From NCBI GenBank assembly GCA_965205995.1, contig OZ242200.1, positions 434,001 to 498,000 on the forward strand: a DNA stretch of 64,000 bases, in the 5' to 3' direction. A program made the position numbers and the translations under genes. The notes below the pieces were generated by a model that made no database searches, had not been told where the DNA came from, and saw only the letters and a list, made by a program, of their open reading frames with translations. Shown piece after piece: positions 34,132 to 42,538 of this stretch (within the stretch, counting starts at the first letter, position 1; every line of letters begins with the position of its first letter). The stretch is from MPNO01 sp965205995 (GTDB lineage Bacteria; Pseudomonadota; Alphaproteobacteria; MPNO01).

Positions 34132-34911
34132 GTGAGCCACCAGACGATCCTCTATGAAGAGGACGGCCCGATCGGGACCATCACGCTGAACCGGCCCGAT
34201 GACGGGAACATGTTTACCATCGAGACCTGCCACGAGATGCGCGAGCGCATCGACGCGATCCGGCGCGAGACCCGCACCCGGGTGATCGTGCTGACCGGCG
34301 CAGGCGACAGGTTTTTCTGCATCGGCGGGCGCAAGGACGGCGCCGAACCGACCCGGCTCTATGCCGGCATGCTGCCGACGCTCGAAATGTACGAGGCGAT
34401 CGACAAGCTGCAGAAGCCGGTGATAGCAAGCGTCAACGGCTTCGCGGTCGGCGGCGGCAATGTGCTGCAGATGGTCTGCGACCTGACCATCGCCAAGGAG
34501 AGCGCGGTGTTCCGCCAGGTCGGGCCGATGATGGGGTCGTTCGATGCCGGCTACGGCACCTGGTATCTCGAGGATCTGGTGGGCAAGAAGCGGGCCAAGG
34601 AAATCTGGTACACCAACCGCAGGATCGCCGCCGCAGAGGCGCTCGAAATCGGGCTGATCAACCGCGTCGTGCCGGATTCCGAACTCGCCGAACGGACCAG
34701 GGAATACGCCCTGGAGGTGGCCGAGCGCGGCAGCTTCGCGCTCGCGTCGATAAAGGGGGCGTTCAATGCCCGCCACGGCGGCGTTTCGGGGCTTGCCCGC
34801 ATGGCGCACGATCTGCTGCTCCCCGGCTATCTCGACAGCGAGGAGTCGAAGGAACTCGGCAGCGCCTTCCGCGAGCGCCGGCCGCCCGATCCCGACCGCT
34901 TCGGCCACTGA
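34132..34911 (+). CDS. Crotonase of the MenB/BadI subfamily (probable ring-cleaving or acyl-CoA hydrolase)
   Basis: 259 aa, GTG start 34132. The stretch VGGGNVLQMVCDLTIAKESAVF, RQVGPMMGSFDAGYGTWYL and GKKRAKEIWY matches dihydroxynaphthoyl-CoA synthase (MenB) and 2-ketocyclohexanecarboxyl-CoA hydrolase (BadI) rather than ordinary hydratases. Asp138 in GSFDAGYG is the catalytic Asp of that subfamily. The hydratase Glu pair is absent. Near the C-terminus a Tyr (233, PGYLDSEES) appears one residue off the position where BadI/MenB have their catalytic Tyr. No men genes are nearby and the context is catabolic, so a BadI-like hydrolase role is inferred. First gene of a ten-gene run. Confidence 0.75.
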   Translation: MSHQTILYEEDGPIGTITLNRPDDGNMFTIETCHEMRERIDAIRRETRTRVIVLTGAGDRFFCIGGRKDGAEPTRLYAGMLPTLEMYEAIDKLQKPVIASVNGFAVGGGNVLQMVCDLTIAKESAVFRQVGPMMGSFDAGYGTWYLEDLVGKKRAKEIWYTNRRIAAAEALEIGLINRVVPDSELAERTREYALEVAERGSFALASIKGAFNARHGGVSGLARMAHDLLLPGYLDSEESKELGSAFRERRPPDPDRFGH

Positions 34912-34923
34912 ACGGGGCGGCGA

Positions 34924-36549
34924 ATGCGGGCCTATCTGACACTTCACACGCCGCTTGCGGCGAAGCGCTATTACGAGACCGGGGTCTGGCGCGACGAGAC
35001 GTTCTACGGCCTGCTCGAGCGACACGCCGGGCGCAACGGCGACGCGCCGGCGCTCCGCGACGGCACGCGGCGATTGAGCTGGAAGAAGGTCAAGCACTGG
35101 GTCGACGGGCTCGCAGCCGACCTCGAAACGCGCGGGCTGGTCGAGGGGGACCGGGTTTCCATATGGCGCGGCAACGCGATGGAAACCGTGATCGTGCTGC
35201 TCGCCTGCTCGCGCCAGGGCTATGCCTGCAACCCGACGTTGCACCGGACCCATACCTGTGCCGAGGTGGCGACGCTTCTGAAGCGGCTGAAGACGGCGGC
35301 GTTCTTCAGCGAACCCGGCTGGGGCGCGGACCGCGCCGAGGCCGATCTCGATGCCCTGCTCGCCGGGATCGGCCATCTCAAGGCGTTCGACCTGGGGGGG
35401 CGCATCGCCGGCCCCGGCGCGCGGCCGGGCGGCGACCCCGTCACCGACCCGGACAAGATCGCCTATCTCGCCTTTACCTCAGGCACCACCGGCACGCCCA
35501 AATGCGTCATGCATTCCGACAACACCCTGTTCGCGAATGCGCGCGACATGGTGAACATCTGGGGTATCGGTCCCGATACCAGGCTGTTGTCCCTGAGCCC
35601 GCTTTCCCACCACATCGCCTGGGTGGGCGCGGCGCAGTGGGTTCTCTCCGGCTGCGAGTTCATCACCGACGACCGGCCCGCCGGGGTCGACAAGATCGAC
35701 TGGATCGTCGAGACCGGCGCGACCTACGCGATGGGGGTGCCCACGCACGCGATGGACGTGCTCGCCGAACAAAGGGCCAGGGGGCTGGACCGCATCGGGT
35801 CGGTCGAGATCTTCTACATGGCGGGCGCGCCGATTCCGCCGGTCGTCTGCGAGGCCTTCGTCGCCCAGGGCATCAAGCCGCAAAACATCTACGGCATGAC
35901 CGAGAACTCCTCGCACCACTTCACCCATCCCGATGACGGCACCGAAACCGTCACCCGGACCTGCGGGCGCGGCGGCGAGGCCTACGAGGTCGCGATCTTC
36001 GACATGGCGGACCCCGACAAACCCGTCGGGCCCGGGGTCAGCGGGCAGATCGCCGGGCGCGGCGGCGCGTTGATGCTCGGCTATTTCGGCAACCAGGAAG
36101 CGACCGAGGAGAGCTTCAATGCATCCGGCTGGTTCCTCTCCGGCGATCTCGGCTCCCTCGGTTCCGACGGCAATCTGTCGATCGACGGCCGGCTCAAGGA
36201 TTTGATCATCCGCGGCGGCCACAACATCTACCCGTCCGAGATCGAGGCCCTGGCGATCCGCCATGATAGCGTCGAGCGGGTCGCCGTCTTCCCGGTTCCC
36301 GACGAGCGACTGGGCGAGAAGGGCTGCATCGCGGTGATCGGCGGGATAGGGGCGGATGCGCTGCTCTCCCACCTTCATGCCGAGGGACTCTCGCGCTATG
36401 ACATGCCGGAGTATTTCATCCGCATGGATGCGTTCCCCCTGACCGCGAGCGGCAAGATCCTCAAGCGGGAGCTTGTGGAGATGGCGAGACAGGGTGCGAT
36501 CCGGCCGGACCCGGTGCGCTTCGATCCGGCGAGGGAGGCCGCGCAATGA
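34924..36549 (+). CDS. Class I adenylate-forming acyl-CoA ligase
   Basis: 541 aa. ATP-binding P-loop FTSGTTGTPK (about 181-190), A5 YGMTENS (about 323-329), SGDLG and the hinge, and the C-terminal catalytic lysine in TASGKILKREL. AMP-forming ligases like this activate carboxylic acids to CoA esters. The overall form resembles cyclohexanecarboxylate-CoA and other cyclic-acid ligases, but the substrate cannot be read from sequence. It follows the crotonase by 12 bases and its end overlaps the next start (4 bases, ATGA). Confidence 0.88.
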   Translation: MRAYLTLHTPLAAKRYYETGVWRDETFYGLLERHAGRNGDAPALRDGTRRLSWKKVKHWVDGLAADLETRGLVEGDRVSIWRGNAMETVIVLLACSRQGYACNPTLHRTHTCAEVATLLKRLKTAAFFSEPGWGADRAEADLDALLAGIGHLKAFDLGGRIAGPGARPGGDPVTDPDKIAYLAFTSGTTGTPKCVMHSDNTLFANARDMVNIWGIGPDTRLLSLSPLSHHIAWVGAAQWVLSGCEFITDDRPAGVDKIDWIVETGATYAMGVPTHAMDVLAEQRARGLDRIGSVEIFYMAGAPIPPVVCEAFVAQGIKPQNIYGMTENSSHHFTHPDDGTETVTRTCGRGGEAYEVAIFDMADPDKPVGPGVSGQIAGRGGALMLGYFGNQEATEESFNASGWFLSGDLGSLGSDGNLSIDGRLKDLIIRGGHNIYPSEIEALAIRHDSVERVAVFPVPDERLGEKGCIAVIGGIGADALLSHLHAEGLSRYDMPEYFIRMDAFPLTASGKILKRELVEMARQGAIRPDPVRFDPAREAAQ

Positions 36550-37313
36550 CCGTCGAGCTGACGCGCCGCGACGAAGCGGCGCTGATCACCCTCAACCGCC
36601 CCGAAGCCCTCAACGCGCTTTCCTTCTCGATCATCCGGGAGCTCGGCGAGGCGTTCGACGAGGCGGCGTCGGGCGACGCCCGCGTGCTGTTGATCACCGG
36701 CGCCGGCGACCGGGCCTTCTGCGCCGGCGCCGACATCAAGGAGCTGCGCAACCGGACAATCCACCGGGAAAAGACCGATACCGAGTTCGGGCAACGGACC
36801 CTCGCGAAGCTCGATACGCTGCCGATCCCCTCCGTCGCGTTGATCAACGGCTATGCCTTCGGCGGCGGGCTGGAGATCGCGCTCGCCTCGACGTTCCGGA
36901 TCGCCGGTCCCGGCGCGAGGCTCGGCATGCCGGAAGTCAAGCTCGGGCTGATCCCGGGCTATGGCGGAACCCAGCGCCTGCCGCGGCTGATCGGCGAGGC
37001 CCGCGCGCTCGACATGATCCTCACCGGGCGCACGGTGGACGCCGAGGAAGCCGAACGCATCGGCCTGGTCACTCGCCTGGCGGAAGGGGACATAATCGAG
37101 GCCGGGATCGACTTTGCGCGGCAGTTCACCGGCTACAGCCTGCCCATCCTCCGCTACGCCCGGGAGGCGGTGCAGCGGGCGCTCGACACGCCGCTCGGCG
37201 AAGGGCTGAAGATCGAGGCGGATCTGTCGACGCTCGCCTACCGCACCGAAGACGCCGACGAGGGCATGGCGGCGTTCGAGGAAAAGCGCAAGCCCGGCTT
37301 CAGGGATGAGTAA
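36546..37313 (+). CDS. Enoyl-CoA hydratase
   Basis: 255 aa crotonase. Oxyanion segment AFGGGLEIALA and GMPEVKLGLIPGYGGTQRLPR carry both catalytic glutamates (Glu110 and Glu130), so a true hydratase is expected, unlike the crotonase at the head of the operon. Adds water to an alpha,beta-unsaturated acyl-CoA, e.g. cyclohex-1-ene carbonyl-CoA in a BadK-like step. Starts inside the ligase stop and overlaps the next gene by 8 bases. Confidence 0.9.
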   Translation: MTVELTRRDEAALITLNRPEALNALSFSIIRELGEAFDEAASGDARVLLITGAGDRAFCAGADIKELRNRTIHREKTDTEFGQRTLAKLDTLPIPSVALINGYAFGGGLEIALASTFRIAGPGARLGMPEVKLGLIPGYGGTQRLPRLIGEARALDMILTGRTVDAEEAERIGLVTRLAEGDIIEAGIDFARQFTGYSLPILRYAREAVQRALDTPLGEGLKIEADLSTLAYRTEDADEGMAAFEEKRKPGFRDE

Positions 37314-38016
37314 AGGCCGCGTCATCGTCACCGGCGCGAGCAAGGGGCTCGGCGCCGCGACCGCGAAGGCGCTCGACGCGGCGGGGTACGAGGTCGTCGG
37401 CCTGTCCCGCAGCGGCGAGTGCGCGGTCGGGCGGGGCATGGTCTGCGACATGACGGACGAGGCGGCGGTCAGGGCGGCGTTCGCCGGGCTGGCGGGCGAT
37501 CCGTCGCCCGTGGTGGGTCTGGTCAACAACGCGGGCGCGCACGGACAGTCGGTAAGCGCCGAGATCGAGATCGCCGACTACGAGCGGGTGATGACCCTGA
37601 ACGCGACCGCCGTGGTCGTCGCCTCGCGCGAGGCGCATGCGCTGCTCAAGCGCGGCGGAGGCGGGCTGATCGTCAATATGGGATCGGTATTCGACAAGCT
37701 CGGCGTCAGGGAACACGTGGCCTATTGCGCATCCAAGGCCGCGGTGGGCGCGATCACCCGCTGCCTCGCCGTCGAATGGGCCGAGGACGGCATATCGGTG
37801 GTCAATGTGGCGCCGGGTTATATCGAGACCGACTTCAACCGCGCCTTCATGCAGCGCGACTCGGTGAAGCGCTGGCTGGAACGGCGCATCCCCGTCGGCC
37901 GCACCGGCACGCCGGAGGAGGTCGCGAACCTGGTCGCGGCGCTGTTTGCGATGCGCATGCCTTTTCTCACCGGCGAGACCGTCTATCTCGATGGCGGGCA
38001 TGGGGTGAACCACTGA
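37306..38016 (+). CDS. Short-chain dehydrogenase/reductase
   Basis: 236 aa classical SDR. Cofactor motif TGASKGLG (residues 9-16), NNAG (74-77), catalytic Ser127, Tyr140 and Lys144 (YCASK). Would oxidise the hydroxyacyl-CoA made by the preceding hydratase, a BadH-like role, or reduce a keto group. No acidic residue that would clearly set NAD over NADP preference is recognised. Overlaps both neighbours (8 bases upstream, TGATG downstream). Confidence 0.88.
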   Translation: MSKGRVIVTGASKGLGAATAKALDAAGYEVVGLSRSGECAVGRGMVCDMTDEAAVRAAFAGLAGDPSPVVGLVNNAGAHGQSVSAEIEIADYERVMTLNATAVVVASREAHALLKRGGGGLIVNMGSVFDKLGVREHVAYCASKAAVGAITRCLAVEWAEDGISVVNVAPGYIETDFNRAFMQRDSVKRWLERRIPVGRTGTPEEVANLVAALFAMRMPFLTGETVYLDGGHGVNH

Positions 38017-39182
38017 TGCAGGTGTTCGACAGATTCGACGACACCCGCTCCTGGTCCGAGGAGGAACGCATTCTCCTCGACCAGGTCGGCCGCCTCGCCG
38101 ACGAGGTGATCGCGCCCAACGCCGAACGCTTCGACCGCGAGGCCGCCTTCCCGTGGGAGAATATCGAGGCGATCAGGGCGCTCGGGCTCAACGCGATCTT
38201 CGTTCCCGCCGCCTATGGCGGCGCGCCGATGTCGTACCGCGCCTATCTCGAATGCATGAAGCTGATCTCGGAGGCCTGCGCGGCGACCGGGATCATCTAC
38301 GGCACCAACTTCCACGCCATGGGGCCGGTGCTCGATTTCGGCTCGGAAGAGCTCAAGTCGCGCATCATGCCGCGCGTCGCCGAAGGCGCCATCGCGTCCC
38401 TTGCGATCACCGAGCCCGGCGCCGGATCGGATGCGACGGGGATGAAGACCCGCTTCGCCCCCGACGGCGACGAGGTCGTCATCGACGGCGGCAAGATCTT
38501 CATCACCTCGGGCGATGTCGCCGATTTGATCCTGCTGTTCGGCAAATGGTCCGAGATCGAGGACGAACGCGGCTCGATCACCGCCCTGGTGATGGAGAAG
38601 GGCGCGCCCGGCTTCACGGTCGAGCGCACCGAGGACAAGATGGGGATCCGCGCCTCCTCGACCGCGGTGCTCGCCTTCGACGATTGCCGCGTGCCGCGCG
38701 CCAATTTGGTGGGCGAACCCGGGGAGGGGCTTTCCCTGCTTCTCCTGTCGCTCAACAAGTCGCGGCCCAGCATCGCGAGCCACGCGCTTGGAATCGCCGA
38801 CGCGGCGTTCAAGGACATGGTCGCCTTCATGAACGAGCGCCGGCAGTCCGGACGGCGCATCGTCGATTTCCAGGGCAACCAGTTCATGCTCGCCGATCTC
38901 GCCGCCGAACTCGCCATGGTCAAGCAGTGGATCGACTATGTCGGGCGGCTGGTCGAAAGCGGCGCGAAGGAATACGGGGTCGAGGCTTCGATCGCCAAGC
39001 TCCGCGCCTCGGATCTGGCGATGCGGATGACCACCGAGGCGGTGCAGATGCACGGCGGCTACGGTTTCTGCAAGGACTACCGGGTCGAACGCCTGATGCG
39101 CGATGCCAAGATCACCCAGATCTGGGAGGGAACCAACCAGATCCACCGCCAGTTCATCGGCCGGAGCTTCGCCAGGCGATGA
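38016..39182 (+). CDS. Acyl-CoA dehydrogenase
   Basis: 388 aa. FAD/substrate motifs SLAITEPGAGSDATGMKT and KIFITSGDVADL, then QMHGGYGFCKDYRVERLMRDAKI, and IWEGTNQIHR with the catalytic Glu of short/medium-chain and isovaleryl types (W/Y-E-G-T). Probably introduces the double bond in the activated acid before hydration, as AliB does with cyclohexanecarboxyl-CoA. Electron transfer flavoprotein genes are not in the window. Start overlaps the SDR stop by one base, stop overlaps the next start. Confidence 0.9.
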   Translation: MQVFDRFDDTRSWSEEERILLDQVGRLADEVIAPNAERFDREAAFPWENIEAIRALGLNAIFVPAAYGGAPMSYRAYLECMKLISEACAATGIIYGTNFHAMGPVLDFGSEELKSRIMPRVAEGAIASLAITEPGAGSDATGMKTRFAPDGDEVVIDGGKIFITSGDVADLILLFGKWSEIEDERGSITALVMEKGAPGFTVERTEDKMGIRASSTAVLAFDDCRVPRANLVGEPGEGLSLLLLSLNKSRPSIASHALGIADAAFKDMVAFMNERRQSGRRIVDFQGNQFMLADLAAELAMVKQWIDYVGRLVESGAKEYGVEASIAKLRASDLAMRMTTEAVQMHGGYGFCKDYRVERLMRDAKITQIWEGTNQIHRQFIGRSFARR

Positions 39183-40057
39183 CCGCGATCCGGAAGGTCG
39201 GCGTGTGCGGCGCCGCGGGCACGATGGGCGCTGGCATCGCGATCGTCGCCGCGCGCGCCGGCCACGACACGGTTTGCTACGACGTTGACGGGGACGGGCT
39301 CGAGCGCGCCTTGTCGCAGACCGGTTCCTTCTTCGCGCGCTCCGTCGAGCGCGGCCGGATGACGGAGGAGGCGCGCGAAGCGGCGCTGGCCAGGCTCACT
39401 CCCGCCACGGAGCTCGAAGGGCTGGACGATTGCGATCTCGTCATCGAGGCGGTGTTCGAGGATCTGCCCACCAAGCAGGCCCTGTTCCGGGCATTGGACC
39501 GGGTCTGCAAGGAGGGGAGCATTCTGGCGTCGAACACGTCTACCCTCTCGATCGCCGAAATCGCGTCGGGCTGCGGACGCGAAGACCGGGTGGTCGGGAT
39601 GCATTTCTGCCTGCCCGCCCAGCTCATGAAGCTGATCGAGATGTCGCCCGGGCTGAACACGTCGGACGACGCTTTCCAGACCGCCTGGGCATGGACCGAG
39701 GCGGTGGGGCAGACACCGGTCCGCACCCAGGACCGGCCGGGCTTCATCCTCAACGCGCTCCTGGTCCCGTTCAACAACGACGCGATCCGCGCGGTCGAGG
39801 CGGGGGTTGCCAGCGCCGCCGATATCGACCGGGCGATCAAGGCGGCGCTCGGCTACAGGATGGGTCCGCTCGAGCTGATCGACCTGATCGGGCTGGACAC
39901 CCAGATCCTGCTGTCGGAGGCGTTCTATCCGATCACCCTCGATCCCCGCGCCGCGGCGCCGCCGCTGCTTCGCCGGATGGTCGCGGCGGGGCGGCTCGGC
40001 CGCAAATCCGGCCGCGGTTTCCACGACTACGACAGCACTCGGATGTTCGGGGCATGA
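39179..40057 (+). CDS. 3-hydroxyacyl-CoA dehydrogenase (full length)
   Basis: 292 aa. N-terminal Rossmann motif VGVCGAAGTMGAGIA (about 7-21), then catalytic region SNTSTLSI, VVGMHFCLPAQLMKLIEM with the His, and GFILNALLVPFNNDAIRAVE of the C-terminal dimerisation domain. The full-length, two-domain PaaH/Hbd form. Oxidises an L-3-hydroxyacyl-CoA with NAD+. Starts at ATG 39179 overlapping the acyl-CoA dehydrogenase stop. Its own TGA overlaps the next ATG (ATGA). Confidence 0.9.
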   Translation: MTAIRKVGVCGAAGTMGAGIAIVAARAGHDTVCYDVDGDGLERALSQTGSFFARSVERGRMTEEAREAALARLTPATELEGLDDCDLVIEAVFEDLPTKQALFRALDRVCKEGSILASNTSTLSIAEIASGCGREDRVVGMHFCLPAQLMKLIEMSPGLNTSDDAFQTAWAWTEAVGQTPVRTQDRPGFILNALLVPFNNDAIRAVEAGVASAADIDRAIKAALGYRMGPLELIDLIGLDTQILLSEAFYPITLDPRAAAPPLLRRMVAAGRLGRKSGRGFHDYDSTRMFGA

Positions 40058-40689
40058 CGATGGCCTATGCGATCCGCCAGCACGGCGAGAGCCGGTCCTT
40101 CCCCGCCGGCGATGCGTTCCTTTCCGCCTCGGCGGCGGATGCGGAGGTCGTCGTTCTGCTCGGTGTGCCCTACGAGCCGGACCCGTCGAAGACCGCGATC
40201 CTGGTCGAGCTCGGCACCGAGTGCCTCGGCGTCCATACCGGCGAGGCGGCGGGCGAGGAAGGCTCGAACGTCCTCGGCTTCGCGCGCTACCGGAACGGGA
40301 GCGATCCGCCTTCCCAATTGATCGAGCTGGTGCGCCAACCCAATACGGACGCACGCGCGCTCGAAGCGGCGCGAGCGGTGTTCGAGGCGGCGGGGCTGAC
40401 GGTGGTGGTTTCCGCCGACCGGGCGGGGCGCATCGTCGACCGCCTGGTCCGTCCCAAATACAACGCGGCGCTCCGCCTTCTCGACGACGGGCTGGCGAGG
40501 GCGGCCGACATGGATCTCGCCTGCCGGCTCGGCCTCGGCTATCCCGACGGACCGGTCGAGCGCGTGGTGCGCGGCGGGCTCGCTTTTCACCACGACGTAG
40601 CCAGCGCGCTGTTCGCGGCCAGCGGCCAGCCGGGCGATGCGCCGGCGCGCGCCGCCGGCGTGGCCAAGACACGGTCCGAACCCCGATGA
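40054..40689 (+). CDS. Stand-alone 3-hydroxyacyl-CoA-dehydrogenase C-terminal-domain protein
   Basis: 211 aa. Residues ~125-195 (GRIVDRLVRPKYNAALRLL... then LGLGYPDGPVE) match the HCDH C-terminal domain. The first ~115 residues do not form a nucleotide-binding fold (no GxGxxG) and are not recognised. Directly follows the full-length dehydrogenase and could be a partner, a substrate-handling subunit, or a decayed second copy. Starts at ATG 40054 overlapping the upstream stop, and its stop overlaps the racemase start. Confidence 0.6.
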   Translation: MTMAYAIRQHGESRSFPAGDAFLSASAADAEVVVLLGVPYEPDPSKTAILVELGTECLGVHTGEAAGEEGSNVLGFARYRNGSDPPSQLIELVRQPNTDARALEAARAVFEAAGLTVVVSADRAGRIVDRLVRPKYNAALRLLDDGLARAADMDLACRLGLGYPDGPVERVVRGGLAFHHDVASALFAASGQPGDAPARAAGVAKTRSEPR

Positions 40690-41786
40690 CCGCACCGCTC
40701 GACGGACTCCTGGTCCTCGATTTCTCCACCCTTCTGCCGGGTCCGATGGCGACGCTGATGCTCGCCGAGGCGGGCGCGGAGGTGATCAAGATCGAACGCC
40801 CGGGCGGCGAGGAGATGCGCCGCTACCAACCCAGATGGGGCGCCGAAAGCGTCAATTTCGCGATGCTCAATCGCGGCAAGAAGTCGCTGGTCCTCGATCT
40901 CAAGCAACCATCCGGCCAGGCGCGCCTTCGCCCGCTGCTCGAACGGGCGGATATCCTGGTCGAGCAGTTCCGCCCCGGCGTGATGGACCGCCTGGGACTC
41001 GGCGCCGAGGCGGTGCGCGAGCTCAACCCGGGGCTCATCTATTGTTCGATCACGGGCTACGGACAGACCGGCCCCAAGCGCGACATCGCCGCCCACGATC
41101 TCAACTATATCGGTGAGACCGGGGTGCTTTCCCTGTCGATGGGACCGGAGGACCGCCCGGTCGTGCCGCCGGTCTTGATGGCGGATATAGCCGCCGGCGC
41201 CTATCCCGCGGTGCTCAACATCCTGCTGGCGCTGCGGCAACGGGATCTGACGGGGGAGGGACGGACGCTCGATGTGGCGATGGCGGACAATTTGTTCCCC
41301 TTCATGTTCTGGGCGATCGGCAACGCGCAGGCGGCGGGCCAATGGCCGAGCAATGGCGGCGAATTGGTGACCGGGGGCTCGCCGCGCTACCGGCTCTACC
41401 CGACATCCGATGGAAAGGTGCTGGCGGCCGCGCCGCTGGAGCAGCAGTTCTGGAACGCCTTTGTCGAGGTGATCGGGCTTCCCGAAAAGTGGCGGGACGA
41501 TGCCGTCGATCCGGCGGGCACGGCGGCGGCTGTCGCGGCGCTCATCGCCGCCAGGCCCGCGTCCCATTGGGAAGAGCGGATCCGCGGGGTCGATTGCTGC
41601 TGCTCGATCGTCCGGTCGCTGGAAGAGGCGCTGGCCGATCCGCATTTCCGGGATCGCGGCCTGTTTGCCGAGCGCCTCGGAAACGAGCAAGGCGAGGAAA
41701 TGCCTGCTCTGCCGCTGCCCATCGACCGGGCGTTCAGGGCGGCGCTCGGCGCGGTGCGCAGCGCTCCCCCGCTCGGCGAGCGATGA
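40686..41786 (+). CDS. CaiB/BaiF family, alpha-methylacyl-CoA racemase-like
   Basis: 366 aa. The family III CoA-transferase/racemase fold starts LDGLLVLDFSTLLPGPMAT. The pair His137 (AAHDLNYIG) and Asp167 (LMADIAAGAY) lie 30 residues apart, exactly as the racemase catalytic His126/Asp156 of the mycobacterial enzyme. This suggests racemisation of a 2-methyl- (or 2-substituted) acyl-CoA rather than CoA transfer. Would let both enantiomers of a branched or alicyclic acid enter the pathway. Coupled to neighbours by stop/start overlaps. Confidence 0.8.
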   Translation: MTAPLDGLLVLDFSTLLPGPMATLMLAEAGAEVIKIERPGGEEMRRYQPRWGAESVNFAMLNRGKKSLVLDLKQPSGQARLRPLLERADILVEQFRPGVMDRLGLGAEAVRELNPGLIYCSITGYGQTGPKRDIAAHDLNYIGETGVLSLSMGPEDRPVVPPVLMADIAAGAYPAVLNILLALRQRDLTGEGRTLDVAMADNLFPFMFWAIGNAQAAGQWPSNGGELVTGGSPRYRLYPTSDGKVLAAAPLEQQFWNAFVEVIGLPEKWRDDAVDPAGTAAAVAALIAARPASHWEERIRGVDCCCSIVRSLEEALADPHFRDRGLFAERLGNEQGEEMPALPLPIDRAFRAALGAVRSAPPLGER

Positions 41787-42514
41787 AGGGACCGGTCGAG
41801 CCGGGGCTTGCCCGCAGGCGCATCTACCTCGTCCGTCACGGCGAGGTCGCGTATTTCGATCCCGACGGCAGGCCGGTCAACCCGCGGGACGTCCGGCTGA
41901 CCGAACGCGGCGCAAGCCAGGCCCGGGCGGTCGCGGAGCTGTTGGAGGGCGAGCCGATAGACCGCGCGGTGGCGAGCGGTCTGCCGCGCACCCGCGAGAC
42001 GGCGGCGCTGGTGCTCGGCGGTCGCGAAATCGAAATCGAGGACGAGCCCGAGTTTGCGGAAATCCGCGGCGGCCGGTTCGCCGATGTCGACCCGGAAGAG
42101 GCCATCGGCGCGATCGCCTACCCCTATGACGGCGCATCGTCGGGCGCCGCCTGGTTCGGGCATGGCGAAGGCTTCGCCGATTTCGAAGCCCGGGTCCTCG
42201 GCGTGCTCCGGCGCCTTGTCGCGGCGCCCGGTTGGCGGCGTCTGCTGCTGGTCGGGCACGATGCGGTGAACCGGGTCGTTCTCTGCTGGGCGGCCGGGGT
42301 GGATCTCGGCGCCATGAAGGCGTTCGAACAGGATTATGGCGGGCTCTCGATCGTCGACGTCGACATCGAGGAGGCGACGGGCGAGCCGCGCAGGCGGTTT
42401 CTGCGGACGACGAACCTGACCCCGCTCGATCCGGCCAAGCGCGAAGGCTGGCAGACCTCGATGGAACCGGTCTATGAGCGCTATCTGGAGGCCCGCAAGA
42501 AGGGCCATCTGTGA
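41783..42514 (+). CDS. Histidine phosphatase family protein
   Basis: 243 aa. Phosphohistidine motif LVRHGEV (RHG at about 18-20), an acidic-pocket Glu in FAEIRGG, and the second catalytic His in LLLVGHDAVNRV. Related to phosphoglycerate mutase and alpha-ribazole phosphatase, but substrate is unknown. It overlaps the racemase stop and is 24 bases before the sulfatase, so it may be a housekeeping phosphatase carried in this operon. Confidence 0.85.
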   Translation: MKGPVEPGLARRRIYLVRHGEVAYFDPDGRPVNPRDVRLTERGASQARAVAELLEGEPIDRAVASGLPRTRETAALVLGGREIEIEDEPEFAEIRGGRFADVDPEEAIGAIAYPYDGASSGAAWFGHGEGFADFEARVLGVLRRLVAAPGWRRLLLVGHDAVNRVVLCWAAGVDLGAMKAFEQDYGGLSIVDVDIEEATGEPRRRFLRTTNLTPLDPAKREGWQTSMEPVYERYLEARKKGHL

Positions 42515-42538
42515 AATCCGAATCTCCGGGGAGTTGAA

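Noticed and set aside
34132..34911. MenB (menaquinone synthesis) identity for the first crotonase
   Set aside because: No menaquinone genes nearby, the organism makes ubiquinone (ubiA), and the operon is catabolic; BadI-like is preferred though not proven.
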